DNA of 19,602 nucleotides from Prevotella sp. UBA5379 (lineage in GTDB: Bacteria > Bacteroidota > Bacteroidia > Bacteroidales > Bacteroidaceae), in the NCBI GenBank assembly GCA_002409785.1, contig DHOX01000091.1, forward strand, positions 17,593 through 37,194, given 5' to 3'. The notes beneath the pieces were generated by a model. The model was not told the DNA's origin. It searched no databases and was given only the letters and a program-made list of their open reading frames with translations. The position numbers and the translations under genes are program-made. This document shows positions 9,271-17,078 of this stretch, piece after piece (position 1 is the stretch's first letter; each line of letters starts with the position of its first letter).

Positions 9271-9801
9271 CTATTTAGTCTTTGTATTAAACTTACCGAT
9301 CTGATAAGGAGCACCACCGTCAATGATATTTGGCAAACTGCCGCCCTTATAAACTTCCTTGTCAAGATGCAATACCAGTTTGCTGCGGTCAAAAACACTG
9401 TTTTCAAAATCGTTGACAAACTTGATTGCACCAAAATTGCAGGCATTGACACAAAGTTCACAGAACATGCAATCGCCCAGATCATACTGATAGTCGATGA
9501 GATGACGCTTCTTCTTGCCTGTTTCCGGATCCGTAACCATCTCATGGGTAATCTTGATTGTTCCGTTCGGGCAAGCTTTCTCACACATGGTACAAGCCAC
9601 GCACTTATAACTTTCATCCTCATTGCGCAAGAAGACCAGCCGGCCCCGGAAGCGCGGAGAGATATGAAGGGTGGTCTTACGATTCTCAGGATACTGCTCC
9701 GTACTTTTGGGAGTGAAGTATTCCCGCATGGTCGTCTTCATCCCAATGAGCAATGTCTTGATCGCATTTCCAATACCACCGAAATATGAATGATTATTCA
9801 T
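9271..9801 (-). CDS. nuoI: Complex I 2[4Fe-4S] ferredoxin subunit NuoI
   Basis: Peripheral subunit carrying clusters N6a and N6b, which pass electrons towards NuoB and the quinone site. Two classic CxxCxxCxxxC motifs are present: CVACTMCEKACPNG and CMFCELCVNACNFG. I chose the ATG at 9801 (MNNHSYFGGIGNAIK, 176 residues). A frame upstream to 9858 would overlap nuoH by 32 bases and add a non-homologous stretch. The gap after nuoH is 25 bases and holds a 9-bp direct repeat. In a complex without NuoEFG this is a likely entry point for electrons (inference). Confidence 0.96.
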   Translation of the reverse strand: MNNHSYFGGIGNAIKTLLIGMKTTMREYFTPKSTEQYPENRKTTLHISPRFRGRLVFLRNEDESYKCVACTMCEKACPNGTIKITHEMVTDPETGKKKRHLIDYQYDLGDCMFCELCVNACNFGAIKFVNDFENSVFDRSKLVLHLDKEVYKGGSLPNIIDGGAPYQIGKFNTKTK

Positions 9802-9826
9802 TGATTTGTTGATTATCAATTGTTGA

Positions 9827-10912
9827 TTAAATATGCCAGCCGAGTTTAAATACCACACAAACTGTCATGACCACGAGATTGAGCAGAGACAGAGGCATCA
9901 GGTATTTCCATTCAAGTTTCAGGATATTATCAATCCTCAGACGAGGGAAAGTCCACCTGATCCACATCAGGAAAAAGACCAGGACAAAAGTCTTGCCCAG
10001 CATCCATATAAATCCCGGGATATAGTCCATCAGATGATCAAAGCCAGCCACGCCGATATGGAGTGGCATCCAGCCACCAAGGAAGACCGTAGCAGCTATT
10101 CCGGAGACCACGAACAGGTTCAGGTATTCTGACAAATAGTAGAAACCGAATCCCATACCCGAATATTCCGTATGATAACCGGCCGTCAGCTCACTCTCCG
10201 CCTCAACCAGGTCGAACGGGCCACGGTTAGCTTCCGCATTTCCTGCAATCAGGAAGATGAGAAAGGCAACGATTGCGGGCAGAGGAGCCCGGAAGATCAG
10301 CCATCCATGAGCCTGATAATCCACGATACCGGAAACCTGCATGGTACCCGTCAAGGTTACAGCGGCGACCAGACAGAGTCCCAACGACATTTCGTAGGAA
10401 ATCATCTGAACAGCGCCACGCATGGCAGAGACAACAGAATATTTATTATTACTTCCCCAGCCGGCCATGAAGACACCAATAATGCCGATGCTGCTCAAGG
10501 CAGTAATCATGAACACTCCGACATTAAAGTCCAGGACCTGAGCCCCTTTGTTCCAAGGCAGGAAAGAGAATGTACCTATAGAGGCCGTGATGACCAGAAA
10601 AGGTGCCAGATAATACAATAACTTATCACTTTTATCAACAGGGAAGATCTCCTTGATCAGCATTTTCACCACATCGGCAAAAACCTGAAAGACTCCCCAG
10701 GGGCCCACACGCATCGGGCCGAGACGACACTGGAAATAGGCACAAACCTTACGTTCCATGAATATCAACACGATAGCCAATAAAGCATACAGGATGATAA
10801 TCAGTAAAAGAACGACCACACACTCGATGAAAATTGACCAGAAGTTCCCCAGACCGCAAGTCTGACGAAGCAGTTGGTCAAACCATCTTGTTACTATACC
10901 AAAATCAAACAT
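9827..10912 (-). CDS. nuoH: Complex I quinone-site membrane subunit NuoH
   Basis: Heel subunit of the membrane arm that forms the entrance of the quinone chamber with NuoB and NuoD. The protein has 361 residues and about eight helices. Signature motifs are FMERKVCAYFQCRLGPMRVGPWG near residues 51-73 and the acidic loop GPFDLVEAESELTAGYHTEYSG, with its cluster of conserved glutamates facing the peripheral arm. The start lies two bases after nuoCD stops. Confidence 0.97.
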   Translation of the reverse strand: MFDFGIVTRWFDQLLRQTCGLGNFWSIFIECVVVLLLIIILYALLAIVLIFMERKVCAYFQCRLGPMRVGPWGVFQVFADVVKMLIKEIFPVDKSDKLLYYLAPFLVITASIGTFSFLPWNKGAQVLDFNVGVFMITALSSIGIIGVFMAGWGSNNKYSVVSAMRGAVQMISYEMSLGLCLVAAVTLTGTMQVSGIVDYQAHGWLIFRAPLPAIVAFLIFLIAGNAEANRGPFDLVEAESELTAGYHTEYSGMGFGFYYLSEYLNLFVVSGIAATVFLGGWMPLHIGVAGFDHLMDYIPGFIWMLGKTFVLVFFLMWIRWTFPRLRIDNILKLEWKYLMPLSLLNLVVMTVCVVFKLGWHI

Positions 10913-10914
10913 AA

Positions 10915-12486
10915 TTATCTATCAATATCAGGAATTACGTAATCTAAAGCAGCACCGGTAGCAATCAGGTCTGCAATCTTCTGGCCCTGGAGCATTTTAT
11001 CCATAGCCCCCACGAGAGACAATCCCATCGGACGAATCTTCAAACGGTACGGACTCTTGTCGCCCCTGCTGTCCAGGTAAACGCCAAACTCACCGCTGGC
11101 GCCCTCTACGGCATAATACCATTGTCCTTCAGGAACTCGGATAACCGGTTTCTGCTTGATATAGAAATCACCCTCAGGAATATTATCAATAAGTTGTTCG
11201 ATAATATCCAGACTCTGGTACATCTCATCAATATGGACATAATAGCGGTCCATCGAGTCACCGTGCGTACGAGTGCACTCTTTCCACTCCACCTTATCAT
11301 ACAGGTCGTAAGGATGGTATTTACGGACATCGTTCTTCCAGCCAGCTGCCCTTCCGGCAGGACCGGTAACGGCGTAGTTGATACAATCCTCAAGTCCCAT
11401 CGGCCCGATACCCTCAAAACGTTCATGAGTGATAACATTGTCACCGAAGACATCAAGATATTCCTGGATCATCGGGCGAAGATACTTGCAAAGAGCCTTT
11501 ACGTTTTCCACAAAGTGAGGATCAATATCTGCCTGACAGCCTCCGATACGGTAATAGTTTTCTATCAACCGTCCTCCGGTTGTCTCTTCCATCACATTGA
11601 GTACATGTTCACGATCACGCATACCATAGAGGAAAGCCGTCAAGGCACTCAGGTCCTGTGCACAGCACCCCGTGAACAACAAGTGGTTATCCAGGCGCTG
11701 CAGCTCATCCATGATTGTACGGATATAATGGATACGATCACTGAGTTCTATGCCCATGGCTTCCTCGATGACCCCCACGAGAGCGTGTCGGTTCATCATA
11801 GCCGACAGATAGTTAAGCCGGTCTGTCAAAGCCAATGTCTGCGGATAGGTAAATCCCTCACATATTTTCTCAATACCCCGGTGGATATAGCCCAGATGCG
11901 GATAGACATGTACGATCTGTTCTCCGTTCAGCACAGTCTGCAGGCGCAGCACCCCATGAGTAGACGGATGGTTAGGACCGATATTCACCGTAAATTCATC
12001 CGATTGGATCAACCGTCGCGGCGTCTTGGTCAAGTCACCGTATTTATCAAGGTTATACTCTACCGTCCAGTCCGATTCCGGTTCATCCGTTTCCGGAAAA
12101 CGATTATGTTCAGGGCTCATGTCGTAATCCTTACGGAGCGGATAGCCCTTGAAATCATTTCTCAGGTACAGGCGGCGCATATCCGGATGTCCCAGGAATA
12201 TAATTCCCAGGAAATCATAGACCTCACGCTCGAGGAGTTCACCATCATGCCAGATGGAACAGATTGTAGGAAGCACATAGTCTTCGCCGATCTGTCTGGC
12301 GATCTGTTTGACGGACATCCGGTCATGTGTCTGGGTATTCTCCAAGATATAAATACAGCCGAGACCTTCTTCGCCGAAGTCCTCACCCACAATCGTGACC
12401 AGGTAGTCGAAATGTTTTTCGCTTTTCAACTTTGCCATCTCTTTGGCAAAGTCATCAAAAGGGAATGTTATATTGTTCAGTTTCAT
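10915..12486 (-). CDS. nuoCD: Fused complex I subunit NuoCD
   Basis: One 523-residue polypeptide joins two subunits that are separate in many bacteria. Residues about 1-122 are the 30-kDa NuoC domain, with EREVYDFLGIIFLGHPDMRRL and GYPLRKDY. A charged linker of about 40 residues follows. From about 165 it is the 49-kDa NuoD domain, related to [NiFe]-hydrogenase large subunits. The quinone-site residues are present: HPSTHG (His173, His177) and the Tyr in DRLNYLS. The hydrogenase-type metal-binding cysteines are not, which argues for complex I. The gene lies 19 bases after nuoB and 2 bases before nuoH. Confidence 0.97.
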   Translation of the reverse strand: MKLNNITFPFDDFAKEMAKLKSEKHFDYLVTIVGEDFGEEGLGCIYILENTQTHDRMSVKQIARQIGEDYVLPTICSIWHDGELLEREVYDFLGIIFLGHPDMRRLYLRNDFKGYPLRKDYDMSPEHNRFPETDEPESDWTVEYNLDKYGDLTKTPRRLIQSDEFTVNIGPNHPSTHGVLRLQTVLNGEQIVHVYPHLGYIHRGIEKICEGFTYPQTLALTDRLNYLSAMMNRHALVGVIEEAMGIELSDRIHYIRTIMDELQRLDNHLLFTGCCAQDLSALTAFLYGMRDREHVLNVMEETTGGRLIENYYRIGGCQADIDPHFVENVKALCKYLRPMIQEYLDVFGDNVITHERFEGIGPMGLEDCINYAVTGPAGRAAGWKNDVRKYHPYDLYDKVEWKECTRTHGDSMDRYYVHIDEMYQSLDIIEQLIDNIPEGDFYIKQKPVIRVPEGQWYYAVEGASGEFGVYLDSRGDKSPYRLKIRPMGLSLVGAMDKMLQGQKIADLIATGAALDYVIPDIDR

Positions 12487-12505
12487 AACGTGCGTACCTT
12501 AGTTT

Positions 12506-13363
12506 TTAAGCAGCAGGAGTATTACCCTGGTTTTTATTTGTTTCTTTCGAAGAATCGACCGGCTTTGTATCCGGCTGTACAGGAGCAGGAGTTACATTTT
12601 CCTTTCCCGTCTGTTCCTTCTCCCGCTCAGAGAGTTGGTCCAGTTCTTTGCCCAATTGATCGACCTGCTCTTTGGTGACCCCGTCCTTGACAATGATCGG
12701 ATCATCCTGATGAAGCAGTTTTTCAAAAGCAAGATTTTCATTGCTCAGGCCGTGCAGTCCTCCAGCCTCCATCGATTCGCGGCGTTCCGCAGCATTCATC
12801 TTATGATTAGCACCGCCGAAGAACCGTTCAATCTTTACCTTCCGTTGCAATTGCATCATTCCGTAAAGGATAGCTTCAGGACGGGGAGGGCAGCCAGGGA
12901 TATAGACATCCACAGGCACCAGTTCGTCAATACCACGAACCACATAATAGCTGCTCTTGAAAGGCCCACCACTGATCGTACAGCCCCCGACGGCCACGAC
13001 ATATTTCGGTTCAGCCATTTCATCATACAAGCGCTTGAATACAGGAGCCATCTTGTTTGTGATCGTCCCTGCGCACATGATAATATCTGCCTGCCGGGGA
13101 GAATTACGCGTTACCTCAAAGCCGAAGCGCGAGAAATCATAGCGGGCACAGCCGACAGCCATGAATTCAATTCCGCAACAAGAGGTACCGAAAGTCAATG
13201 ACCAAAGAGAATTGGAACGTCCCCAGTTAATGGCCCAGTCCAGATTTCCTAACACTACATTTGTACCACCCTGATTCAATTCTTCCGTCAATTTCTGCAG
13301 CGTATCATTATCCTTGAATTCGCCATAAGGAATAGACTTGATTTTGGGCTTTCTTATTTCCAT
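12506..13363 (-). CDS. nuoB: Complex I N2-cluster subunit NuoB with a long C-terminal tail
   Basis: NuoB holds the terminal [4Fe-4S] cluster N2 that reduces quinone. The ligand set is intact: Cys62-Cys63 in TFGTSCCGIEF, Cys128 in AVGGCTISGG and Cys158 in IPGCPPRPEA. The catalytic core ends near residue 180. Beyond it lies a tail of about 105 residues, making 285 in all, longer than the roughly 160-220 common in the family. The last 50 or so residues are rich in Lys, Glu, Gln, Pro, Thr and Asn, and look disordered. The ATG at 13363 overlaps the nuoA end by 10 bases and gives a normal N-terminus. Confidence 0.96.
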   Translation of the reverse strand: MEIRKPKIKSIPYGEFKDNDTLQKLTEELNQGGTNVVLGNLDWAINWGRSNSLWSLTFGTSCCGIEFMAVGCARYDFSRFGFEVTRNSPRQADIIMCAGTITNKMAPVFKRLYDEMAEPKYVVAVGGCTISGGPFKSSYYVVRGIDELVPVDVYIPGCPPRPEAILYGMMQLQRKVKIERFFGGANHKMNAAERRESMEAGGLHGLSNENLAFEKLLHQDDPIIVKDGVTKEQVDQLGKELDQLSEREKEQTGKENVTPAPVQPDTKPVDSSKETNKNQGNTPAA

Positions 13364-13704
13364 TCGAGCACTCCTTTCCGCCAGGCGTATGCCAGGCCAA
13401 ACACTAATACCAACAGGAAGAAACCGATGCTGAGAAGAGCTTGTGATCCATACTCCTTAACGACCACAGCCCAAGGATACAGGAAGACGGTCTCCACATC
13501 AAACAACAGGAAAAGCAGAGCAAAGAGATAATATCCCACATGCATAGGCAGCCAAGAGGAGCCACGTGTAGGAATACCACACTCAAACTGTTCACCTTTT
13601 ACCGGGTTGTATGAACGAGGCCCTATCAGTTTGGCGATCACATAAGCGCCAACCACTAAGGTCACGGCCGTCAGCAAAACGGTAATAAACAAGATAAAGT
13701 TCAT
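13354..13704 (-). CDS. nuoA: Complex I membrane subunit NuoA
   Basis: Three-helix membrane subunit (116 residues), first gene of the nuo operon. The conserved first loop with its Cys (KGEQFECGIPTRGSS, about residues 36-50) and the second helix FALLFLLFDVETVFLYPW, with its Asp-Val-Glu, are typical. The ATG at 13704 follows a leader of about 50 bases from the TAnnTTTG promoter element. It overlaps nuoB by 10 bases. Confidence 0.97.
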   Translation of the reverse strand: MNFILFITVLLTAVTLVVGAYVIAKLIGPRSYNPVKGEQFECGIPTRGSSWLPMHVGYYLFALLFLLFDVETVFLYPWAVVVKEYGSQALLSIGFFLLVLVFGLAYAWRKGVLEWK

Positions 13705-13764
13705 AAATTATAACGTTATTATTATTGCAAATAGAAGAGCAGAGGCCTTCTGCCCAAACGTCTG

Positions 13765-13772
13765 CAAAGATA
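13765..13772 (-). promoter_or_regulatory. Promoter -7 element of the nuo operon
   Basis: On the minus strand this reads TATCTTTG, a perfect match to the Bacteroides -7 consensus TAnnTTTG, about 60 bases upstream of the nuoA ATG. It is followed by GC, as in many Bacteroides promoters. No good TTTG -33 box is seen at 19-21 bases; the upstream DNA is simply very A/T-rich. It is the only such element found upstream of the ten-gene operon. Confidence 0.6.
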
Positions 13773-14107
13773 CTAAAATTTATGTAATATTGGTCCTTTA
13801 TCTTTAAAAAAAACAAAATATAAAACGATTTTTTAAAGAAACTAAACATTTGGAACCATGGTTATTGCAGACCCGATAAAGTCATCTATTTCCAGTGAAC
13901 CAAGCGGAAGAAACAATCCGAGCCATATTCCGCGCATCAGGAATGATGGATCATTTTATAAAGTTGGTGTTTTAAGCATCTTATTAGGTTTCAAGAATAA
14001 AGGGACTCAAATAACAGGGTTGGTTTTTACAGTATATGATTTTAAGGCCTTAAAGTCAGACCTTGACGCCTGATTCCGGGCGGGTATAGTCATGGAGGAG
14101 CAATATG

Positions 14108-14140
14108 CACCATTTCGGGGGACCGTAATACACCATTTCG
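14108..14140. repeat. Pair of 10-bp direct repeats, possible insertion-sequence end remnant
   Basis: CACCATTTCG occurs twice, at 14108-14117 and 14131-14140, with a 23-base period, followed shortly by the similar taccattggc. On the minus strand the unit is CGAAATGGTG. Closely spaced short direct repeats of this sort are found at the ends of IS21-family elements in Bacteroidales, but no transposase gene or matching second end is visible here, so the identification is weak. Confidence 0.3.
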
Positions 14141-14263
14141 CTTACCATTGGCTATCGTGAGAATCAGTGACTATGATTCTTTCTTATCCTTAAGAAGACA
14201 ACAATATTATTTGAACCGGAGGGATCCGTCCCAAAGGAATACGACCGAAAGGAAAACAAGTCT

Positions 14264-14293
14264 AAAAGCCCCGGAGAGTTCCTCCCCGGAGCC
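14264..14293 (-). terminator. Intrinsic terminator of the mannan operon
   Basis: Minus-strand RNA reads GGCTCCGGGGAG, loop GAA, CTCTCCGGGGCU, then UUU. This forms a 12-bp G/C-rich stem with three G:U wobbles, followed by a short U run. It lies 27 bases after the epimerase stop codon. The U run is short and the loop tight, so efficiency is uncertain, but position and structure fit. Confidence 0.7.
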
Positions 14294-14319
14294 AGTTATT
14301 CAGAAAACAACCTGAGAGA

Positions 14320-15501
14320 TCAGAAAGCACGTTCCATGAGTTCCAGGCACATTCTGCTATTATGATAAGGACATTTCCAGAATCCAGCCTTATCATTCTC
14401 CCGGTCCACTGTCCCATCTCCCAGAATTGCCCAGTACCATTCCCCATGATCATTATCGATAAGATGATCCTGGATATAACGGAAGCAACGCTCAGCCACC
14501 TCCAAGGCTCTATGGTCCCCGAAATGCTGATAAAGATTTATATGTCCGATGACATTCTCACATTCTACCCACCATTGCCGCTGCCGGTCATAACGATCCG
14601 TATCCGTCCAATGCTCATAGATCAGTGATCCATCCTTACAGAGTCCTTCCTCACTGGCCCGGGCAATCCTGCGGATGGCAGGTTCAACCACTTCAAGCAA
14701 ATTCCGGTCTCCCAGGACCAGGGCAGATTCGTGCATCAACCAACTTGCTTCTATTTCATGGCCAAAACTCTGGATATTTCTTTTCCCTTCCCAATGATCA
14801 TCAAAAAACAGATCTATATGTCCCTCCGGATTCATGAAGATATTCAAGAAAATATCCAGCAGATTACGGATGCTCTTCTTCAAGGCAGGGTCTTTCCATA
14901 TCCTGTAAAGATTAGTATAAGGTTCCAGAATATGCAAATGAGAATTCATCGTACGGGAACCATTCTCATCCTTGTCCGACAGTCTCATATCCTCAATCGG
15001 TTTCCAATCGCGTGTCAAAGCCTCCACATACCCTTTGCTGACCGGATCGAAAGCATGTTTTTCAATATCATGATAGAGAGAGATGGCAGCAGCTTTAGCC
15101 TCCTCATCACCAGTAGCCCTGGCATATTCAGACAATCCATAGATAGCAAAGCCAGTAGCATAAGTTTGTTTTTTAGTATCTTCAGGCTGTCCCTTGAAAT
15201 CCAAACTCCAGTAGACGCCTCCATACTGATCATCTATAAAATACTGAAGGATATAATCCCTGGCCCTGGTAGCAGCTTTGAGATATTCCGGTTTATGCAA
15301 CACCCGGTAAGCAGCCGAGAAGGCCCACAAGATACGAGCATTGAGAATAGCGCCCTTATCCGCTTCAGGATGAACGATGTCATGGCCGTCAATACGGCCA
15401 TAATATCCCCCGTTTTCATGATCAGTAACTTTGTTGATCCAGTAAGGCAGGATATTAGTTTCCAGGATATTCCGTGCCTGTTCTTTTAACTTTTCCATCA
15501 T
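14320..15501 (-). CDS. Mannobiose 2-epimerase (cellobiose 2-epimerase / AGE family)
   Basis: Converts beta-1,4-mannobiose to 4-O-beta-mannosyl-glucose in the cytoplasm by epimerising C2 of the reducing-end sugar. The 393 residues form the (alpha/alpha)6-barrel of the N-acylglucosamine 2-epimerase superfamily. Residues matching the known cellobiose 2-epimerase active site are present in order: Arg56 in NARILWAF, His188 in NSHLHILEPY, His248 in FGHEIEASW, Glu313 in WWVECEN and His380 in WKCPYHNSRMCLE. The start is ambiguous: TTG at 15504, ATG at 15501 and ATG at 15498 are consecutive; I chose the first ATG. The neighbouring phosphorylase uses exactly this product, which favours mannobiose over cellobiose as the substrate. 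It is last in the operon, 68 bases after the transporter. Confidence 0.92.
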   Translation of the reverse strand: MMEKLKEQARNILETNILPYWINKVTDHENGGYYGRIDGHDIVHPEADKGAILNARILWAFSAAYRVLHKPEYLKAATRARDYILQYFIDDQYGGVYWSLDFKGQPEDTKKQTYATGFAIYGLSEYARATGDEEAKAAAISLYHDIEKHAFDPVSKGYVEALTRDWKPIEDMRLSDKDENGSRTMNSHLHILEPYTNLYRIWKDPALKKSIRNLLDIFLNIFMNPEGHIDLFFDDHWEGKRNIQSFGHEIEASWLMHESALVLGDRNLLEVVEPAIRRIARASEEGLCKDGSLIYEHWTDTDRYDRQRQWWVECENVIGHINLYQHFGDHRALEVAERCFRYIQDHLIDNDHGEWYWAILGDGTVDRENDKAGFWKCPYHNSRMCLELMERAF

Positions 15502-15569
15502 CAAATGATTTTTATATCATCCGGTCAACCGGCCGGACATTAGAAAATAAGATTCCAGCTTTCCCTTCC

Positions 15570-17006
15570 CTAATTCTGAGGATGCCTGTGAGCCTCACGA
15601 CGAATTTTCAGGTCTGCACTGATCTTCTTCATTTCATCATTAGTCAGCGGGTAGAAAGCGACGGCAACGACAGCGACCAGGCATGCGATGGCCGGGAACC
15701 AACTCATCATCAGATTAAGGCCATGGACAGCTCCGGCAGACTGTATGGCCCCCTGGACTGCCTTGTAGCCAAAGGCACTCAGCAGCCATAGTACCAAAGC
15801 ACTCCCTACAGCACCACCGATTTTCTGCGCCATCGACGAAGACGAGAATATCAGCCCCGTAGAAGAGTTACCATGTTTCCATTCTGACCAGTCCCCAATA
15901 TCTGCGAACATGCTCCATAGCAATGGATAAGTAATGCCACAACAGGCATTGATCAGCACCTGCAGGATCAGCATTCCCCAGACCCCGCCGACCGTAACCG
16001 GCAGATAATAAAAGAGGATGCTGAGAACTCCCGCGATCAGCATGGCAAAAAGGTAAGTATGACTTTTGCCTATACGGTTTGAGACAGGCACGGCAAAGAT
16101 TACACCAAACATATTTGCCACCTCACCAATAGCCAGAAAGACCCCACAGGACAAAGTGATCCCCCGTCCGAGTTGAGCTTTATTCCCGAGATAGTCCTGG
16201 AAATAATAAGCGGCCGTCCCCCCACGAATACTACTGAAGAATACTGCTGCTATGGAAGCCACAAGGAGGATCCACCAAGGAACATTAGAAACCAGAGACT
16301 TGATGTCATGCCAGACAGAAGCCTTTGCCGGTTTCCCTTTGCCCTGAGCATCCGGGGTATCCTCAACCTTCACCGCATCTGAGGTAACCACATGCTCCCG
16401 GGTCATGGAAAAACAGCAGAAAAAGAGGATGGCACAGATGATTCCGATGACCACCATGGAAAGAGTCCAGGCTGTCGGCGAACTGATACCTCCGAAGAAA
16501 TTACGGATAGGTTCAAAGATCGCCAGTGCCAGGAAGCTGCCACCAAAAGCGAAGAACATACGGAAACTGGAAAATACGGTCCTTTCCCGCTGGTCATCCG
16601 AAATAACGCCCAGCATAGCTGCATAGGGAACATTGATTCCACTGTAAACCGTCATCATCAGGATATATGTTGCGTATGCATAGAATAGTTTCCATCCATG
16701 GGCGAAATGAGGGACGGTGAATGTCAAGACCCCCATAAAGGCAAACGGGATAGCCATCCACAACAAATAAGGACGGTATTTCCCCCATTTTGTCCTTGTA
16801 CGGTCAGCGATGATCCCCATACACGGGTCAAAGACCGCATCCCAGAGTTTGGTAACCAGAAGGAGCATGGCTCCTTCAGAAAGAGTCAGTCCAAAGATAT
16901 TAGAATAAAAGAAGGGCAGATAGTAAGTGAAGATTTTCCAGAACATACTGGAAGACATATCACCGAAACCATAGCCGATCTTCTCGGATAATTTTGCTTT
17001 TGACAT
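15570..17006 (-). CDS. GPH-family sugar:cation symporter, probably for mannobiose
   Basis: Inner-membrane transporter of the glycoside-pentoside-hexuronide family (MelB-like, major facilitator fold), 478 residues with about 12 helices. The N-terminus EKIGYGFGDMSSSMFW and the motif KLWDAVFDPCMGIIADRTRT, with Asp56 and Asp60 at the cation-site positions of MelB, are characteristic. A hydrophilic central loop near residues 200-225 separates the two halves. Its position between the epimerase and the phosphorylase implies import of mannobiose or short manno-oligosaccharides. The gap to the phosphorylase is 72 bases and holds a small hairpin. Confidence 0.92.
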   Translation of the reverse strand: MSKAKLSEKIGYGFGDMSSSMFWKIFTYYLPFFYSNIFGLTLSEGAMLLLVTKLWDAVFDPCMGIIADRTRTKWGKYRPYLLWMAIPFAFMGVLTFTVPHFAHGWKLFYAYATYILMMTVYSGINVPYAAMLGVISDDQRERTVFSSFRMFFAFGGSFLALAIFEPIRNFFGGISSPTAWTLSMVVIGIICAILFFCCFSMTREHVVTSDAVKVEDTPDAQGKGKPAKASVWHDIKSLVSNVPWWILLVASIAAVFFSSIRGGTAAYYFQDYLGNKAQLGRGITLSCGVFLAIGEVANMFGVIFAVPVSNRIGKSHTYLFAMLIAGVLSILFYYLPVTVGGVWGMLILQVLINACCGITYPLLWSMFADIGDWSEWKHGNSSTGLIFSSSSMAQKIGGAVGSALVLWLLSAFGYKAVQGAIQSAGAVHGLNLMMSWFPAIACLVAVVAVAFYPLTNDEMKKISADLKIRREAHRHPQN

Positions 17007-17028
17007 AAATAGATTGTTAGTTACAGGT

Positions 17029-17050
17029 AGAACCGGCGAAGGGCCGTTCT
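17029..17050 (-). other. Intercistronic hairpin between phosphorylase and transporter genes
   Basis: AGAACGGC and GCCGGTTCT can pair into an eight-base-pair stem with one bulged base around a five-base loop (minus strand). No U run follows, so it is not a terminator for the operon. It could protect mRNA ends or cause partial attenuation; it may also be chance. Confidence 0.3.
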
Positions 17051-17078
17051 TTAAAGAAACGTCCCTCTGCCTTAATTA

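Larger units (their letters stand above)
13705..14319. other. 615-base intergenic region between the nuo and mannan operons
   Basis: No convincing gene is present. The right-to-left contents are the mannan operon terminator (14264-14293), a stretch with direct repeats (14108-14140), a plus-strand frame of 71 codons (13858-14073) and the nuo promoter (13765-13772). The 71-residue frame (starting MVIADPIKSSISSEPSG) matches no family I recognise, has no clear promoter and looks random. Base composition is uneven: very A/T-rich near 13770-13860 and mixed beyond. It may be remnants of a lost gene or insertion. Confidence 0.5.

Noticed and set aside
9802..9858. An upstream start at 9858 for nuoI, adding 19 residues
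   Set aside because: It would overlap the nuoH end by 32 bases, and the added residues do not look like NuoI; the ATG at 9801 gives the family N-terminus.
10915..12486. NuoCD/NuoB as parts of a membrane-bound [NiFe] hydrogenase
   Set aside because: The NuoD domain lacks the paired CxxC metal ligands of hydrogenase large subunits and keeps the quinone-site His and Tyr; the cluster also has full NuoA, H, J, K, L, M and N.
11122..12678. A 518-codon open frame on the plus strand, antisense to nuoCD and nuoB
   Set aside because: It spans two genes with unmistakable complex I motifs, has low-complexity His/Ile/Arg-rich sequence typical of antisense frames kept open by codon bias, and has no recognisable domain.
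13858..14073. A 71-codon plus-strand frame as a real small gene
   Set aside because: There is no good promoter or ribosome-binding signal and no recognisable motif; it is kept only as part of the intergenic description.
14320..15501. N-acylglucosamine (renin-binding-protein type) 2-epimerase
   Set aside because: The WKCPYHNSRMCLE ending and the operon with a mannosylglucose phosphorylase fit disaccharide epimerases better.
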